A stretch of 64,000 bases of DNA from NCBI RefSeq assembly GCF_002812045.1, contig NZ_NPEG01000001.1, positions 124,001 through 188,000 on the forward strand. The letters run 5' to 3'. Below the pieces are notes generated by a model. That model worked only from the letters and a program-made list of their open reading frames with translations. It ran no database searches and was not told the origin of the DNA. Both the position numbers and the translations under genes were made by a program. Each line of letters opens with the position of its first letter. The stretch's first letter is position 1. The stretch comes from Leptospira haakeii (GTDB lineage Bacteria > Spirochaetota > Leptospiria > Leptospirales > Leptospiraceae). Below are positions 28,641 to 38,116 of this stretch, in pieces.

Positions 28641-30473
28641 CTACTCCACTGTGACGGACTTTGCTAGGTTTCTAGGTTGGTCCGGAGGACAACCCCTAGC
28701 CACGGCAGAATAATAGGCCAGAAGTTGGAGAGGAAGAACATTCAGGATCGGACTCAAAATTTCCGGACATTCCGGAACTTCAAAACAGTAGTCTGAAAGC
28801 TCTTTTGCCTCTTTATCTCCTTCAGTCACTATGGAGATCATGATTCCATTTCGGGCCTTGATTTCCTGGATATTGGAAAGCATTTTGCTATAAATTTCGG
28901 ATTTGGTCGCGATACATACAACCGGCACTTCGTTTGTAATAAGTGCGATCGGTCCATGTTTGAATTCCCCACCCGCATAACCGGAAGCGTGGATATAAGA
29001 AACTTCTTTTAATTTCAGAGCCCCTTCTAACGCGACAGGATGATTGTAGGTCCTACCTAAGAATACAAAATCTTTGGTCTTAGTAAAATCCGCAGCCCAA
29101 GTTTCCAGGATATGAGCCTGAGCCAAAATCCTTTCCATTTTACCTGGCAGAAGTCGGATCTCTTCTAAAAGTGTCTTAAGTTCTTCGTCGGAAACGATCC
29201 ATTTCAAACGAGCAACGTATAATGAAAAAAGAAGAAGGTTGATTACTTGTGCAGTGAATGCCTTTGTACTCGCAACCCCGATCTCAGGACCGGCATCTGT
29301 TCTAATAAATGAATCCGATTCTCTTGCAATTGTGGAGTTCACATTATTCACCAAAGAAAGAACTTTGATAAACTTCGCTTTTGCTTCCAATAGAGAAGCA
29401 AGAGTATCCGCAGTTTCTCCGGACTGAGAAATTCCTACGATAAGAGTGTCACCTTCGACCACAGGATTTCTATAACGGAACTCCGAAGAAGTTTCGGTAT
29501 CCGTTTGAATTTTTGCGAAATTTTCCAGATAATGTTTTCCGAGCATACCTGCGTAATAGCTGGTTCCTGCTGCTTGGATGATGATACGGTTTACCTTGGA
29601 CATCATTTCTCTAGAGATTGTACTCTCCGGAAATTCTATCTCTCCGGCTTCGCTGATACGAGATTGGATGATCCTACGGAAAATTCCGGGTTGTTCGTGG
29701 ATCTCCTTGATCATATAATGAGGATAACCGCCTTTATCAACATCCTCAAATTTGATATCCTGAGCTTTGAATTCGAATTCTTTCTCAAGGCCATCAAATC
29801 CGAAGATCTTACATTCGGTTTTTGAAAAGTATCCCCATTCTTTAGAGTTAATATAATAAACTTCTCTACAGTTACGAGTTAATGGAGAAATATCGGAAGC
29901 AAGATAGTATTCTTCTTTTCCTCTTCCTAAAAGTAAAGGTGCTCCATCTTGCGCGAAATACACTCTGTCCGGTTCGTTATCGAATACAACTGCGATCGCC
30001 CATTTTCCATGAACTCTATTAAATAATTCTAAAAAAGCTTCCTTATTGGATAAGCCTCTTTTTCTGCTCTCCGCCAAAAGATTGGGAAGAACTTCCGTAT
30101 CCGTCATACTATGGAATACGAAACCTTTTTGTTTGAGTTCTTGCTTGAGCTCGGAATAATTTTCTACAATTCCATTATGAACTACTGCTACAGTAGATTT
30201 GGAATCAGTATGAGGGTGAGCATTGATTTGGTTTGGTTCACCGTGAGTTGCCCAACGAGTATGACCAATTCCAACATTACCTCGAATCGGATGTTCCTTT
30301 AGGTAATTCTCCAGATCCTTAATTTTGCCTTTTTGTTTACGGACTTGGATCTCTCCTCTGTCCAGGACCGCGATCCCGGCCGAATCGTATCCACGATACT
30401 CCAAACCGATGAGCCCTACTATGAGTACGGATTCTACGTTCTTATCGCCAGCGTATCCTACGATTCCACACAT
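28641..30473 (-). CDS. glmS: Glutamine--fructose-6-phosphate aminotransferase (isomerizing)
   Basis: A 610-residue GlmS of normal length. Met1 is followed by CGIVGYAGDK, giving the N-terminal nucleophile Cys2 after processing; the glutaminase domain includes HTRWATHGEPN and NGIVENY. Two SIS isomerase domains follow (GTSYYAGMLGKHYLE, GISQSGETADTLAS; EGALKLKEVSYIHA, GEFKHGPIALI), ending in PRNLAKSVTVE. It makes glucosamine-6-P from fructose-6-P and glutamine. glmM ends 3 bases upstream and the alternative GlmU starts 4 bases downstream, so the whole is one operon for UDP-GlcNAc. No glmS ribozyme is visible. Confidence 0.97.
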   Translation of the reverse strand: MCGIVGYAGDKNVESVLIVGLIGLEYRGYDSAGIAVLDRGEIQVRKQKGKIKDLENYLKEHPIRGNVGIGHTRWATHGEPNQINAHPHTDSKSTVAVVHNGIVENYSELKQELKQKGFVFHSMTDTEVLPNLLAESRKRGLSNKEAFLELFNRVHGKWAIAVVFDNEPDRVYFAQDGAPLLLGRGKEEYYLASDISPLTRNCREVYYINSKEWGYFSKTECKIFGFDGLEKEFEFKAQDIKFEDVDKGGYPHYMIKEIHEQPGIFRRIIQSRISEAGEIEFPESTISREMMSKVNRIIIQAAGTSYYAGMLGKHYLENFAKIQTDTETSSEFRYRNPVVEGDTLIVGISQSGETADTLASLLEAKAKFIKVLSLVNNVNSTIARESDSFIRTDAGPEIGVASTKAFTAQVINLLLFSLYVARLKWIVSDEELKTLLEEIRLLPGKMERILAQAHILETWAADFTKTKDFVFLGRTYNHPVALEGALKLKEVSYIHASGYAGGEFKHGPIALITNEVPVVCIATKSEIYSKMLSNIQEIKARNGIMISIVTEGDKEAKELSDYCFEVPECPEILSPILNVLPLQLLAYYSAVARGCPPDQPRNLAKSVTVE

Positions 30474-30476
30474 ATA

Positions 30477-31868
30477 TTATGAATTCTCCATGATCTTTCC
30501 GGCTTTATTTAAAAGGGATTCCAGATCCTTTTTGGTTCTGGCCTCTCCAATCAACCGGAGGATCGGCTCGGTATTCGAAGGTCGAATATGTATCCAAGAG
30601 TCCTGGTTTGCTAAACGTAAACCGTCTCTCGAATCTTCTTTATATTCGGAGAAGGCGCTGCGAAACTTAGAATAAATCTGCTCCGTCTTCTGACCCGCGA
30701 TCTTGTAGGCGATCTTGCGCATATGGACCGCAGGAAGACTACCTATCACAGTTTCAGCATCTTCCCCCTTTAGGGCAAGCAGATTCAGTATATGGGCCAC
30801 CCCGGAAAGAGAGTCTCTTCCGAAAGAAGGGATCGCCGGATCAATGACTCCTCCGTTTCCTTCTCCGCCAAAAACCGACTTACGGTGTATCATTTCTGCC
30901 ACAACGTTTGCTTCTCCCACCTTAGATCGATAAGTCGGAATTCCAACGGAGTCTGCGACCCAATCGTTCACAAAACTTGTGGAGAGGTTCACGGTGATAG
31001 ATGCCTTTTTCGGAAGAGAATTAGAAGTAAGGTAGGACATAAAGCTAAGAGGAAGAGTTAATTCTTCTGAAATAGCTCCCTTTTTAGGAGATAAAACCAC
31101 AAGTCTATCGGCGTCCGGGTCCAATGCAAAACCAATGTCTGCCTTGGATTTTTTGATCAGACGGGAAGATTGTTTAAGTGCATCGGGTGTAGGCTCCGGC
31201 GGGCGAGGAAATGTTCCATCAGGAGTACAATGCTGTAGAATGACCTTACAACCCAAGCGACTTAACAATTCCGGTAAAACGAAGCTTCCACCACCGTTAA
31301 CTGCATCCAGAAATACCGTAAATTTTTTACGTTTGATCGCAGATATATTCACTCGAGCCAAAACGGAATCGATATGGGCTTGGATCCTGTCGGTCCCATC
31401 TTCCACATCCGTATTCGGTTTAAATTGGAAAGGTTTATAATCTTCTTTTCGGACAAGATCCAAAAGACCTTCTAAGTCTTCTGCATTCGTAAAAAAACCA
31501 CCAGGGCCTATGAACTTAAATGCATTCCAGATAACCGGATTATGAGAAGCGGAGATCATGATCCCACCAGCAGCTCCCGACTGAGCCACCACTGCCTTAA
31601 CAGTAGGAGTAGGAACAATCCCCAAACGGATCACATTTTTGCCCATTCCTAGCATGATACCGATCGCGATATTTTCTATATAAGCACCGCTTGGACGAGA
31701 ATCTCTTCCAATGACTACAGTATTACCTTTGAGTCTGGACCCAAAGGCCATAAGTGAATGGAAAATGACGTCGGGACTTAATCCGGTGGGAATGATTCCT
31801 CGGATTCCGGACACTGAAACCATCAAATCCGGGTGTTGGAAGACCGGTTTTTGAGGATTTAGAGCCAT
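30477..31868 (-). CDS. glmM: Phosphoglucosamine mutase
   Basis: A 463-residue alpha-D-phosphohexomutase. The N-terminal GIRG, catalytic serine loop MISASHNPVIWNAFKFIG, metal loop DPDADRLVV, sugar loop GEGNGGVID and phosphate-binding RPSNTEPILRLIGEA are all present. The sequence alone does not fully exclude phosphomannomutase; the immediate glmS and GlmU-like neighbours favour glucosamine-6-P to glucosamine-1-P conversion. It lies 37 bases downstream of tRNA-Val(TAC) on the same strand and may be read from the rpsT side. Confidence 0.92.
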   Translation of the reverse strand: MALNPQKPVFQHPDLMVSVSGIRGIIPTGLSPDVIFHSLMAFGSRLKGNTVVIGRDSRPSGAYIENIAIGIMLGMGKNVIRLGIVPTPTVKAVVAQSGAAGGIMISASHNPVIWNAFKFIGPGGFFTNAEDLEGLLDLVRKEDYKPFQFKPNTDVEDGTDRIQAHIDSVLARVNISAIKRKKFTVFLDAVNGGGSFVLPELLSRLGCKVILQHCTPDGTFPRPPEPTPDALKQSSRLIKKSKADIGFALDPDADRLVVLSPKKGAISEELTLPLSFMSYLTSNSLPKKASITVNLSTSFVNDWVADSVGIPTYRSKVGEANVVAEMIHRKSVFGGEGNGGVIDPAIPSFGRDSLSGVAHILNLLALKGEDAETVIGSLPAVHMRKIAYKIAGQKTEQIYSKFRSAFSEYKEDSRDGLRLANQDSWIHIRPSNTEPILRLIGEARTKKDLESLLNKAGKIMENS

Positions 31869-31905
31869 GATTCCGAGGAATGTTTTTTAAATTGGGATGA
31901 GAACA

Positions 31906-31978
<73 letters not shown>

Positions 31979-31994
31979 GTTATGAAAACGGTTA

Positions 31995-32264
31995 TTATGC
32001 GGTTGCAGCCTGATTGATACGCAATGCCATCCGACTCTTTTTGCGGTCTGCATTTTTAGAGTGGATCAGGTTGGTTTTCGCAGCTTTGTCCAGAAGAGAA
32101 GAGTATTGTCCGAACAAAGATTTTAAGGAGTCTTTTTCTCCGTCTTGGAGCGCTTTTAGGATCTTTTTAGCTTGGGTCCTAAGGCGATTCCTGTTTTGAG
32201 AATTCGCCGCATTTCTGCGTTTCGTTCTACGGATATCTTTTTCTGAAGATTTAATATTCGCCAA
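31995..32264 (-). CDS. rpsT: 30S ribosomal protein S20
   Basis: An 89-residue, very basic helical protein matching S20: SSEKDIRRTKRRNAANSQNRNRLRTQAKK, then SLLDKAAKTNLIHSKNADRKKSRMALRI, ending in Ala-rich NQAATA. It is a primary 16S rRNA binder. It starts with TTG (32262-32264); E. coli rpsT also uses UUG, which there serves autoregulation. An AGGAAG element lies about 10 bases upstream. tRNA-Val(TAC) follows 16 bases after the stop. Confidence 0.95.
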   Translation of the reverse strand: MANIKSSEKDIRRTKRRNAANSQNRNRLRTQAKKILKALQDGEKDSLKSLFGQYSSLLDKAAKTNLIHSKNADRKKSRMALRINQAATA

Positions 32265-32318
32265 GGATCTCTACTTCCTATTAAGGGATTGAGCCCAGAT
32301 TTTCGTACCCAGGCAGCC

Positions 32319-32324
32319 TGTCAA
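32319..32324 (-). promoter_or_regulatory. Candidate -35 element for rpsT
   Basis: A perfect TTGACA lies on the minus strand, 55 bases before the rpsT start. The -10 is poor (AATCTG at 17-base spacing), so this is tentative. Confidence 0.3.
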
Positions 32325-32361
32325 CGCGCTTTTACTTCTTTTGTTCGAATGGATGGGCGAC

Positions 32362-32483
32362 TCGCTCGCTCTGCGAGCGATCACGCTCTCCGCTTCAATC
32401 CGCTACGCGGGATTTTCGCTGCGATCGTTGTCGCGTAAAGATCCGCCCAAGTCTCGGCGGATAAGAAGAAGGACCACTGTCCT
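32362..32483. repeat. Cluster of four short hairpins in an intergenic region
   Basis: Within about 120 bases: TCGCTCG/CGAGCGA (32362-32380, loop CTCTG); AATCCGC/GCGGGATT with one bulged G (32397-32414); ATCCGCC/GGCGGAT (32441-32462, loop 8); AGGAC/GTCCT (32470-32483, loop CACT). The stretch is more GC-rich than its surroundings and has no gene. The gap between rpsT and the next plus-strand gene is about 470 bases; outside the hairpins I see only the rpsT upstream region and an AT-rich stretch at 32630-32720. Confidence 0.6.
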
Positions 32484-32737
32484 CACTGAGGTCGACTTCG
32501 AATTTGACGATTGCGTTATTTGCACTTAAGTAACTAGTTTTGTAGCCGCCTTGTTAGAGTTCCAATAGCTATCGAAACTCGACACTACCTTAAACGAGGT
32601 ATATCTGAAATAAATTTCCTAAACTAAGGTCCGGAAGAATTTTTTGCTTTGCTTGCACTTATTTTTATCTTATTTTTTTAATTCAGTAGATTGGAAATTA
32701 ATTATCCGTCCTATTGGAAGATCCAGGGACGCCTCGC

Positions 32738-33853
32738 ATGATATCAAGACAAGCACAAGACTATATCATTGTGAACTCGATCGATGAGATCGATCCCAAT
32801 AAACTTTCTTTGGCCCAGTTGGGAACCAAGTATTTGGATAGGAACGGGAACCGTTACGCTGTTCGTTTCAATAAAGAAAGTAGAAAGGCGGAGATCATTC
32901 GTATCACTCTTCAAAAAGCTTCCGAGGCGGAAGCGAATAAGCCTAAATTAGGTAGAGTCAATCCTAAGGCTACATCCAACCCTTTAGATCTACAGAAATT
33001 ATCCAATCTTCTTAAAAGTACAAAACATCCTAGTGCTGACTGGGTAGAGAACCTGGCAGAAAAAACAAAACATACTAAGCCAAGCTCTGCAAATTCGGAA
33101 AAACCTGCTTACACTCCTAATTCTCAAAAAGAATTAGATATTTCTCCTTCTGAAGGACCTGATCTATCCGCAAGAATGAGCTCGGTCCAAAACGATATAT
33201 TCGATCTTTCGAAAGTTGACCTGAATATCTCGGATGCTGGGCTTTCTTCTAACGCAGGAAAAGAAGATATTCCGGTTTTTATAGAGAATATAGAAGCAGG
33301 CTCCAACAGAGAAACGAAATATATCGAAGATAGCGTTCAACAATTTCAGAAGATCAAGGATAGGATCGAATCCGTACTGAATAATATTCGAAATTCTAAA
33401 ATTTTCGAAGCAACCGGAGATCCTTCTGAAAACAAAAACATGGTAGGGAACCTGGCAAGAGAATTCGATATAGAGTTCTTCCAAAAGTTGGATAAGATAT
33501 TAAATTATCATAAAGAGCTGACTTCTTATCCTAGATCCGTCACCTATTATGTGGCAAAGTACGAGTCTCATCGTAAGCAGGCATTGCAGTCCAAAACTTC
33601 GGATCAGGAAAAATTAAAATTGGTGATCCGTTGGGAAATGCAGGAACTTCTATTAGATCTGACCAGAAAAGTCAAAAAAATGGTCCTGAACGCATTAAAC
33701 GTCCTAAATACTAAAAACGAAAACCACCTGAAACAAGTAGCTTATAACCAACAACAGATGTATAAGGATGCCAGAAGCGCCTTATTATATTGTTCGGAAG
33801 ATATAGGCGGACTACTTATCTCCTTGCAAAAATGGGCCGATAGCGAAGGATAG
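32738..33853 (+). CDS. Hypothetical protein (helical, soluble)
   Basis: A 371-residue protein of unknown family. The N-terminal about 60 residues look structured (DYIIVNSIDEIDPNKLSLAQLGTKYLDRNGNRYAVRF); residues about 75-175 are low-complexity, Ser/Pro/Lys-rich and probably disordered; the last about 170 are strongly helical (FQKIKDRIESVLNNIRNSK; WEMQELLLDLTRKVKKMVLNALNVL). The start at 32738 is chosen because AGGGA lies 8 bases upstream; a TTG at 32714 has no ribosome site. There is no signal peptide. It begins a run of three plus-strand genes ending with a glycosyltransferase, with 11 bases to the next. Confidence 0.75.
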   Translation: MISRQAQDYIIVNSIDEIDPNKLSLAQLGTKYLDRNGNRYAVRFNKESRKAEIIRITLQKASEAEANKPKLGRVNPKATSNPLDLQKLSNLLKSTKHPSADWVENLAEKTKHTKPSSANSEKPAYTPNSQKELDISPSEGPDLSARMSSVQNDIFDLSKVDLNISDAGLSSNAGKEDIPVFIENIEAGSNRETKYIEDSVQQFQKIKDRIESVLNNIRNSKIFEATGDPSENKNMVGNLAREFDIEFFQKLDKILNYHKELTSYPRSVTYYVAKYESHRKQALQSKTSDQEKLKLVIRWEMQELLLDLTRKVKKMVLNALNVLNTKNENHLKQVAYNQQQMYKDARSALLYCSEDIGGLLISLQKWADSEG

Positions 33854-33864
33854 AAACCTTTTGC

Positions 33865-34659
33865 ATGGCACTTAGCGATCAAGAGATAAAAACAATCGTA
33901 GAAAAACTCCGAACCGAATACCGGGAAGGGGCCAAACAAAGTCCTAAAATTTTCGACGCCAAAGGTTTCGAGGATCGTTATATCCAAACCCTAAAACATA
34001 GGGGAAACCTGGACAATTTCCTGAAAGACGAAGTCGACTTTTTGGAAAAGATCAAAACTAAACATAAAGAACTTACGGAAAGAAGGAACGCCTCCAAGGG
34101 AGAAACGATCAATCGTATCCTGGACGAACAAGAGGAAAAACTTTCCAAATACCAAAGGGTAGATTTCCATCCATTAGCCAGGCCGGAAATGAGATATTTT
34201 TACGGTGCTATGACTGCGTTTGCAGATACCGACCTTCCCGTTTTAATTCATATATTCAGAGGAACTCCCGAATATTCCGCCTTCCAAGATAGTATCTCCA
34301 TGATCGAACGGGTGGGAGTTACTAAAAGAGGAATGCCTTCTCTCCGCATCTCCGAACATATTAAGGCATTATTAGATGCAAATGGGAACCAATCCACAAT
34401 GGAAAGGGATTCCCAAAACATTCTGAAAGAAGTATGTATCGCACTCGCAGGACTCAGAAAGACCGCGCTGGAATGTGTGGAGAAAAACAGGGTCAGCGAC
34501 AGAATGACCGTTCAAGTCAGCGATAGGGACTATCCGAAAGCTTCGGAAGCGTATAAGAATTTACTTTTCGGTATCGCATTGGAAAAAATAATCGTTAAAG
34601 CCGAAAATATCATCCGGGATTTCCGGATGAGCGACTTAGTCGGTCTGGACGCTAAATGA
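33865..34659 (+). CDS. Hypothetical protein
   Basis: A 264-residue soluble, largely helical protein that I do not recognise. Residues 1-95 are charged and coiled-coil-like ([39 protein letters not shown]). A more globular middle follows ([42 protein letters not shown]), then further helices. No catalytic motif is evident. It lies 11 bases after the preceding hypothetical, and its stop overlaps the glycosyltransferase start (ATGA, 34656-34659), so the three are probably co-expressed. Confidence 0.75.
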   Translation: MALSDQEIKTIVEKLRTEYREGAKQSPKIFDAKGFEDRYIQTLKHRGNLDNFLKDEVDFLEKIKTKHKELTERRNASKGETINRILDEQEEKLSKYQRVDFHPLARPEMRYFYGAMTAFADTDLPVLIHIFRGTPEYSAFQDSISMIERVGVTKRGMPSLRISEHIKALLDANGNQSTMERDSQNILKEVCIALAGLRKTALECVEKNRVSDRMTVQVSDRDYPKASEAYKNLLFGIALEKIIVKAENIIRDFRMSDLVGLDAK

Positions 34660-35351
34660 AACTTTCCATCGTAATTCCCTGTTATAACGAAAAACAGACC
34701 ATCAAAAACATTTTAGAAACCGTAAAGAAAGTCCCTTATAAGGATAAAGAAATCATTCTTGTAGACGATTTTTCCACGGACGGAACGAGGGAACTCCTTC
34801 AAACCGCTCCTTTTAAGAAGTTGGTGGACCAACTCGTATTTCATGAGAAAAACCAGGGAAAAGGTGCTGCACTCCGCACAGGATTCAAAGCTGCCAAAGG
34901 TGATATAGTCATCGTTCAAGATGCGGACCTGGAATATGATCCGTTTGAAATTCCCGATGTGATCGATCCTATCTATAAAGGGAAAGCTGACGTGGTTTTC
35001 GGAAGCAGATTTATGGGAGGAAGAGCCCATAGAGTCGTATACTACTGGCATAGACTCGGAAATCTATTCTTGACCACTCTTTCCAATATGTTCACGAACA
35101 TTAACCTGACTGATATGGAAACTTGTTATAAAGCATTCCGTAGAGAAGTCATCCAAGGAATCGATATTAAAGAGAATCGTTTCGGGTTCGAGCCTGAGAT
35201 TACTGCAAAAATTTCCAAAATCCCGGACATTCGAATTTTCGAAGTAGGGATCTCCTATTATGGACGCACTTACGCAGAAGGTAAAAAGATAGGTTGGAAA
35301 GACGGATTTAGAGCCATCTATTGTATCCTAAGATACAATCTATTTTCTTAA
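34656..35351 (+). CDS. Family 2 glycosyltransferase (DPM1-like)
   Basis: A 231-residue GT-A fold enzyme: [18 protein letters not shown] (residues 3-20), [28 protein letters not shown] and the DxD-like [10 protein letters not shown], then GSRFMGG and [14 protein letters not shown]. This is the pattern of polyprenyl-phosphate mannose/glucose synthases (DPM1/GtrB), here without C-terminal membrane helices. It would load a sugar on a lipid carrier for a GT-C enzyme. The GT-C-like membrane protein gene is convergent, overlapping its 3' end by 12 bases. Translation is coupled to the preceding hypothetical. Confidence 0.9.
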   Translation: MKLSIVIPCYNEKQTIKNILETVKKVPYKDKEIILVDDFSTDGTRELLQTAPFKKLVDQLVFHEKNQGKGAALRTGFKAAKGDIVIVQDADLEYDPFEIPDVIDPIYKGKADVVFGSRFMGGRAHRVVYYWHRLGNLFLTTLSNMFTNINLTDMETCYKAFRREVIQGIDIKENRFGFEPEITAKISKIPDIRIFEVGISYYGRTYAEGKKIGWKDGFRAIYCILRYNLFS

Positions 35352-36941
35352 TATAACTTTCTGTTCTTTGGGAATTTCGTATTCTCGATATTCCCAAAGA
35401 CCTTTCGTTTTCACTTCCTTCTCTTCCCAAGCATGACCAAATAGTTCCAGCCAGACAGGACGGATCGCCGCTTCTGCCAATACTTTCATTCTGTATTTAT
35501 GCATTAGGATATTATTCGACTCGGGAAGTTTTGCAGCGTATTCCACCACAGCGTCAGAATAAGAAATAAATCCTACCCTCTCTCCAGGATGTTTTTTAGA
35601 AAGAAATGATACTATAGTATCCATTCCTTGTGCGGAAGTTTCATCATGAATACATAATACTCTCTTCTGGAAATAAGAAGGGCCGATAGATCCGCAAAGA
35701 ACGTCATCCAAGAACAATAAACTTGAGGCTTGGGAGTCCTTGTAAATAGAACGGATCGCTTTGATCTCTTTAGAACTTCTTTGGTAATTTACAAATCCAG
35801 CCAAGGTCATTCCGAAAGAATAAATTATTAGAATGGAAAACGCTAAGTTTTTCCCGGATTTTCCCAGTTTCCATTCGGAAACCTCGGTTACTTCTTTCAA
35901 AACCAAAACGAATGGGATCAATGCGAGCCCAACATATCTTGGTCCCCAGTTCGAAACCCCATCGTTTGGCGCAAGGAATGCGATCAGTATAATAAATGCA
36001 TAAGCGCTGATCCCTAAATGATAAAGGGAGGTTTGGATCTTTCCTTCTTTGACTTTTTTACCAAAAAAATAAAGCAAAGGAATAAGTATCGGTAAATAGA
36101 TCAAAAGCCCCGGCATGGTATAGGTTCCGATTAGGATTGTGAATGCCCTAGAAAGAACTGTTCCTTGGTCTTCTCCAGTATTAAAATTTTGGAAATATCT
36201 TGGGCCGATCGGATGTTGATAATCCAGTGTATGAAATAAGAATAGTAGAAGTACAATAACTGAAAAAGATACGGAGAACCAGAAAGATTTTTTCCACCAA
36301 TCCTTTCCGAAAGCGACCCAGCCGCTAGCCCAGAAGATCACAAAGAAGATCAAAACTTCTAATCTTAACCAAACACCAAGGCCTAGAACAATTCCTCCGA
36401 TCAACTTATTGGAAATTTTATCTTCCGTCTTATAAAAGAAGGTAAGTCCTAATAATTCCAAAAGAAGAAGAGGAGGATGTTCCGAAAGTTCAGGTCCCAT
36501 CAAAAAGATATACGTTCCAAAAAAAGTGAACGCTAACCAGAACCAGGAAAGATCCCAGAACCTTCTCAAAATATAAGCCGAGACAAGATTGAATATTCCC
36601 ATCAAAATGGAAACGATTGGGACCCAACTGAAAACTAAAAAAGGCGCGATTAGAAGTGTGAGAAAGATCGGATATTGACCGATCATTCTATCTCCGATCT
36701 GGAAAACCATCGGTGCTTTCCAAAGAAAATAACTATAAGTCGGATCCAGATCGAGGGACGGATAGATTAAATTTTCGGTGCTAAAACCGGATTGGAACAT
36801 GGAATAGGCTTGGTGGTATTTCAAAAACTGATCTGAAAAAAGTGCCTCCCAAGGTTTTAGTAAAATTAGGATCGCGAAATAAATTGCGCTAAATAGAAAG
36901 AATCCTTTTGAAATTCCAGTTGTTTTCATGATCGAAGGCAA
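35340..36941 (-). CDS. Multi-spanning membrane protein, GT-C glycosyltransferase-like
   Basis: A 533-residue protein with about eleven hydrophobic helices in the first 390 residues and a soluble C-terminal domain. The first extracytoplasmic loop after helix 1 contains acidic residues ([21 protein letters not shown]), as in GT-C (PMT/ArnT-like) enzymes that use polyprenyl-phosphate sugars. No decisive motif was found, so the class is inferred from layout. Its 3' end overlaps that of the DPM1-like gene by 12 bases in convergent orientation, which fits a donor-synthase/transferase pair but does not prove it. Confidence 0.68.
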   Translation of the reverse strand: MPSIMKTTGISKGFFLFSAIYFAILILLKPWEALFSDQFLKYHQAYSMFQSGFSTENLIYPSLDLDPTYSYFLWKAPMVFQIGDRMIGQYPIFLTLLIAPFLVFSWVPIVSILMGIFNLVSAYILRRFWDLSWFWLAFTFFGTYIFLMGPELSEHPPLLLLELLGLTFFYKTEDKISNKLIGGIVLGLGVWLRLEVLIFFVIFWASGWVAFGKDWWKKSFWFSVSFSVIVLLLFLFHTLDYQHPIGPRYFQNFNTGEDQGTVLSRAFTILIGTYTMPGLLIYLPILIPLLYFFGKKVKEGKIQTSLYHLGISAYAFIILIAFLAPNDGVSNWGPRYVGLALIPFVLVLKEVTEVSEWKLGKSGKNLAFSILIIYSFGMTLAGFVNYQRSSKEIKAIRSIYKDSQASSLLFLDDVLCGSIGPSYFQKRVLCIHDETSAQGMDTIVSFLSKKHPGERVGFISYSDAVVEYAAKLPESNNILMHKYRMKVLAEAAIRPVWLELFGHAWEEKEVKTKGLWEYREYEIPKEQKVILRK

Positions 36942-37031
36942 ACATCCCCCACCCCCTAATTTATGAAACGAATTCTTGCCGGTACAAACACGGAGCTTTC
37001 AGTTTTTCGAAATAAATTTTACATTTTTACT

Positions 37032-37050
37032 TGTAATTTCAATAATTACA
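37032..37050. promoter_or_regulatory. Inverted repeat upstream of yceI
   Basis: TGTAATT (37032-37038) and AATTACA (37044-37050) are perfect arms around 5 bases, about 50 bases before the GTG start. It is a possible operator; the regulator is unknown. Confidence 0.35.
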
Positions 37051-37100
37051 CCGGGAGATTCAGTCTAAAACCCAAACATTCTCAAAGGAGAAAATCACTC

Positions 37101-37688
37101 GTGAAAACGAAACTTTATCTGATCCCTAGCCTTCTGGTGCTTTTAACTTTCGGCAGCCTTCAAGCTGGAAATTTTAAATTAGATAACGCTCACACTGGCG
37201 TTGGCTTCAAGATCAAACACCTTACCATTTCTAACGTATCCGGAAGTTTTAAAGACTTCAGCGGAAAATTCGCTTATGACGAAGCTACCGGTACTCTTAC
37301 TGATCTAGACGTAACTATCAAAGCTGCTTCCATTCACACTAACGATGAGAAAAGAGACGGACACTTGAAAGGAAAAGATTTCTTCAATGTAGACGATCAT
37401 CCTTCTCTTACTTTCAAAGCTAAAAAAGCGACTGTGAAAAAAGGCGGAGTTTCTAAGATCCAAGGAGAATTAACTATCAAAGGAGTGACTAAACCAGTTA
37501 CTTTAGAAGTTAAGTTCACAGGTTCTGCAAAAGACCCGTGGGGAAATACTCACCTAGGTTTCGAAGCAGAAACTAAAATCAAAAGAGCTGATTTTGATAT
37601 CGCTTGGAACAAACCTTTAGAAAAAGGCGGACTTCTAATCGGAGAAGAAGTTTCTATCCGTATCGAAGGCGAAGCGCTTCCAGAATAA
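37101..37688 (+). CDS. YceI-family periplasmic protein
   Basis: A 195-residue protein: signal peptide (KTKLYLIPSLLVLLTFGSLQA, cleavage before GNF) and a lipocalin-like YceI domain (FKLDNAHTGVGFKIKHLTISNVSGSFKDFSG; VTIKAASIHTNDEKRDGHLKGKDFFNVDDHPSLTFK; GELTIKGVTKPVTLEVKF). YceI proteins bind isoprenoid-like lipids and are often induced by stress. The GTG at 37101 is chosen since AGGAG lies 10 bases upstream and the leader starts there; the longer frame from 36963 has no leader. It is 170 bases upstream of the Cys-rich bufferin-like peptide gene on the same strand. Confidence 0.9.
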   Translation: MKTKLYLIPSLLVLLTFGSLQAGNFKLDNAHTGVGFKIKHLTISNVSGSFKDFSGKFAYDEATGTLTDLDVTIKAASIHTNDEKRDGHLKGKDFFNVDDHPSLTFKAKKATVKKGGVSKIQGELTIKGVTKPVTLEVKFTGSAKDPWGNTHLGFEAETKIKRADFDIAWNKPLEKGGLLIGEEVSIRIEGEALPE

Positions 37689-37814
37689 TTTATATTCTCC
37701 TATCGGGGCTTTCGAAAGAAGGTCCCGATATTTCTAATCCTCTCTCATATTCTTTCCTTTCTTCTTTTTTTACGTAACCTTCTCCCACCAAGATCGAAAT
37801 GAAAACGGATCGAA

Positions 37815-37842
37815 TGATTTAAATTTGATCTCTATTAAATCA
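37815..37842. promoter_or_regulatory. Inverted repeat upstream of the Cys-rich peptide gene
   Basis: TGATTTAA (37815-37822) and TTAAATCA (37835-37842) are perfect 8-base arms around 12 bases, ending 16 bases before the ATG. It is a candidate operator or leader hairpin for metal control. Confidence 0.4.
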
Positions 37843-37858
37843 CTGGAAAAACGAAAGT

Positions 37859-38116
37859 ATGAACGAACTGACTAAAAGTATGATCATCGGAGCCGCTCTT
37901 ACCGGCTTATTTGCTACCGGAGCGATTGCGGAAAAAAAAGAAGCAAAGGTAGAAGAACCGAAGGGAGAATGTTACGGAATCAATTCTTGTAAAGGCACTG
38001 GAGATTGTGGCGGAAAAGGACATAGCTGTGCCGGAAAAAACTCCTGCAAAGGAGAAGGTTGGATCTCCCTCACAAAAAAAGAATGTGAATCAAAGAAAGG
38101 GACATTTAAGAGCTAA
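37859..38116 (+). CDS. Cys-rich secreted peptide, bufferin-like RiPP precursor
   Basis: An 85-residue peptide: signal peptide MNELTKSMIIGAALTGLF..., cleavage probably after Ala24, an acidic/basic spacer, then a core with six cysteines (38, 44, 50, 57, 63, 76) and two NSCKG repeats (42-46, 61-65). This layout matches the secreted Cys-rich precursors of MNIO-modified copper-binding peptides (bufferins), in which Cys becomes a thiooxazole-type heterocycle. The MNIO and DUF2063 partner genes lie directly convergent; the 3' ends overlap by 11 bases. Assignment to a precursor role is inference from layout and neighbours. The ribosome site is weak. Confidence 0.8.
   Translation: MNELTKSMIIGAALTGLFATGAIAEKKEAKVEEPKGECYGINSCKGTGDCGGKGHSCAGKNSCKGEGWISLTKKECESKKGTFKS

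Noticed and set aside
28641..30473. Possible glmS ribozyme control
   Set aside because: glmS starts 3 bases after the glmM stop, leaving no room for a ribozyme leader.
32341..32529. 62-codon open frame inside the hairpin cluster
   Set aside because: Arg/Ser-rich translation of the palindromic stretch, no ribosome site; more likely a by-product of the GC-rich repeats.
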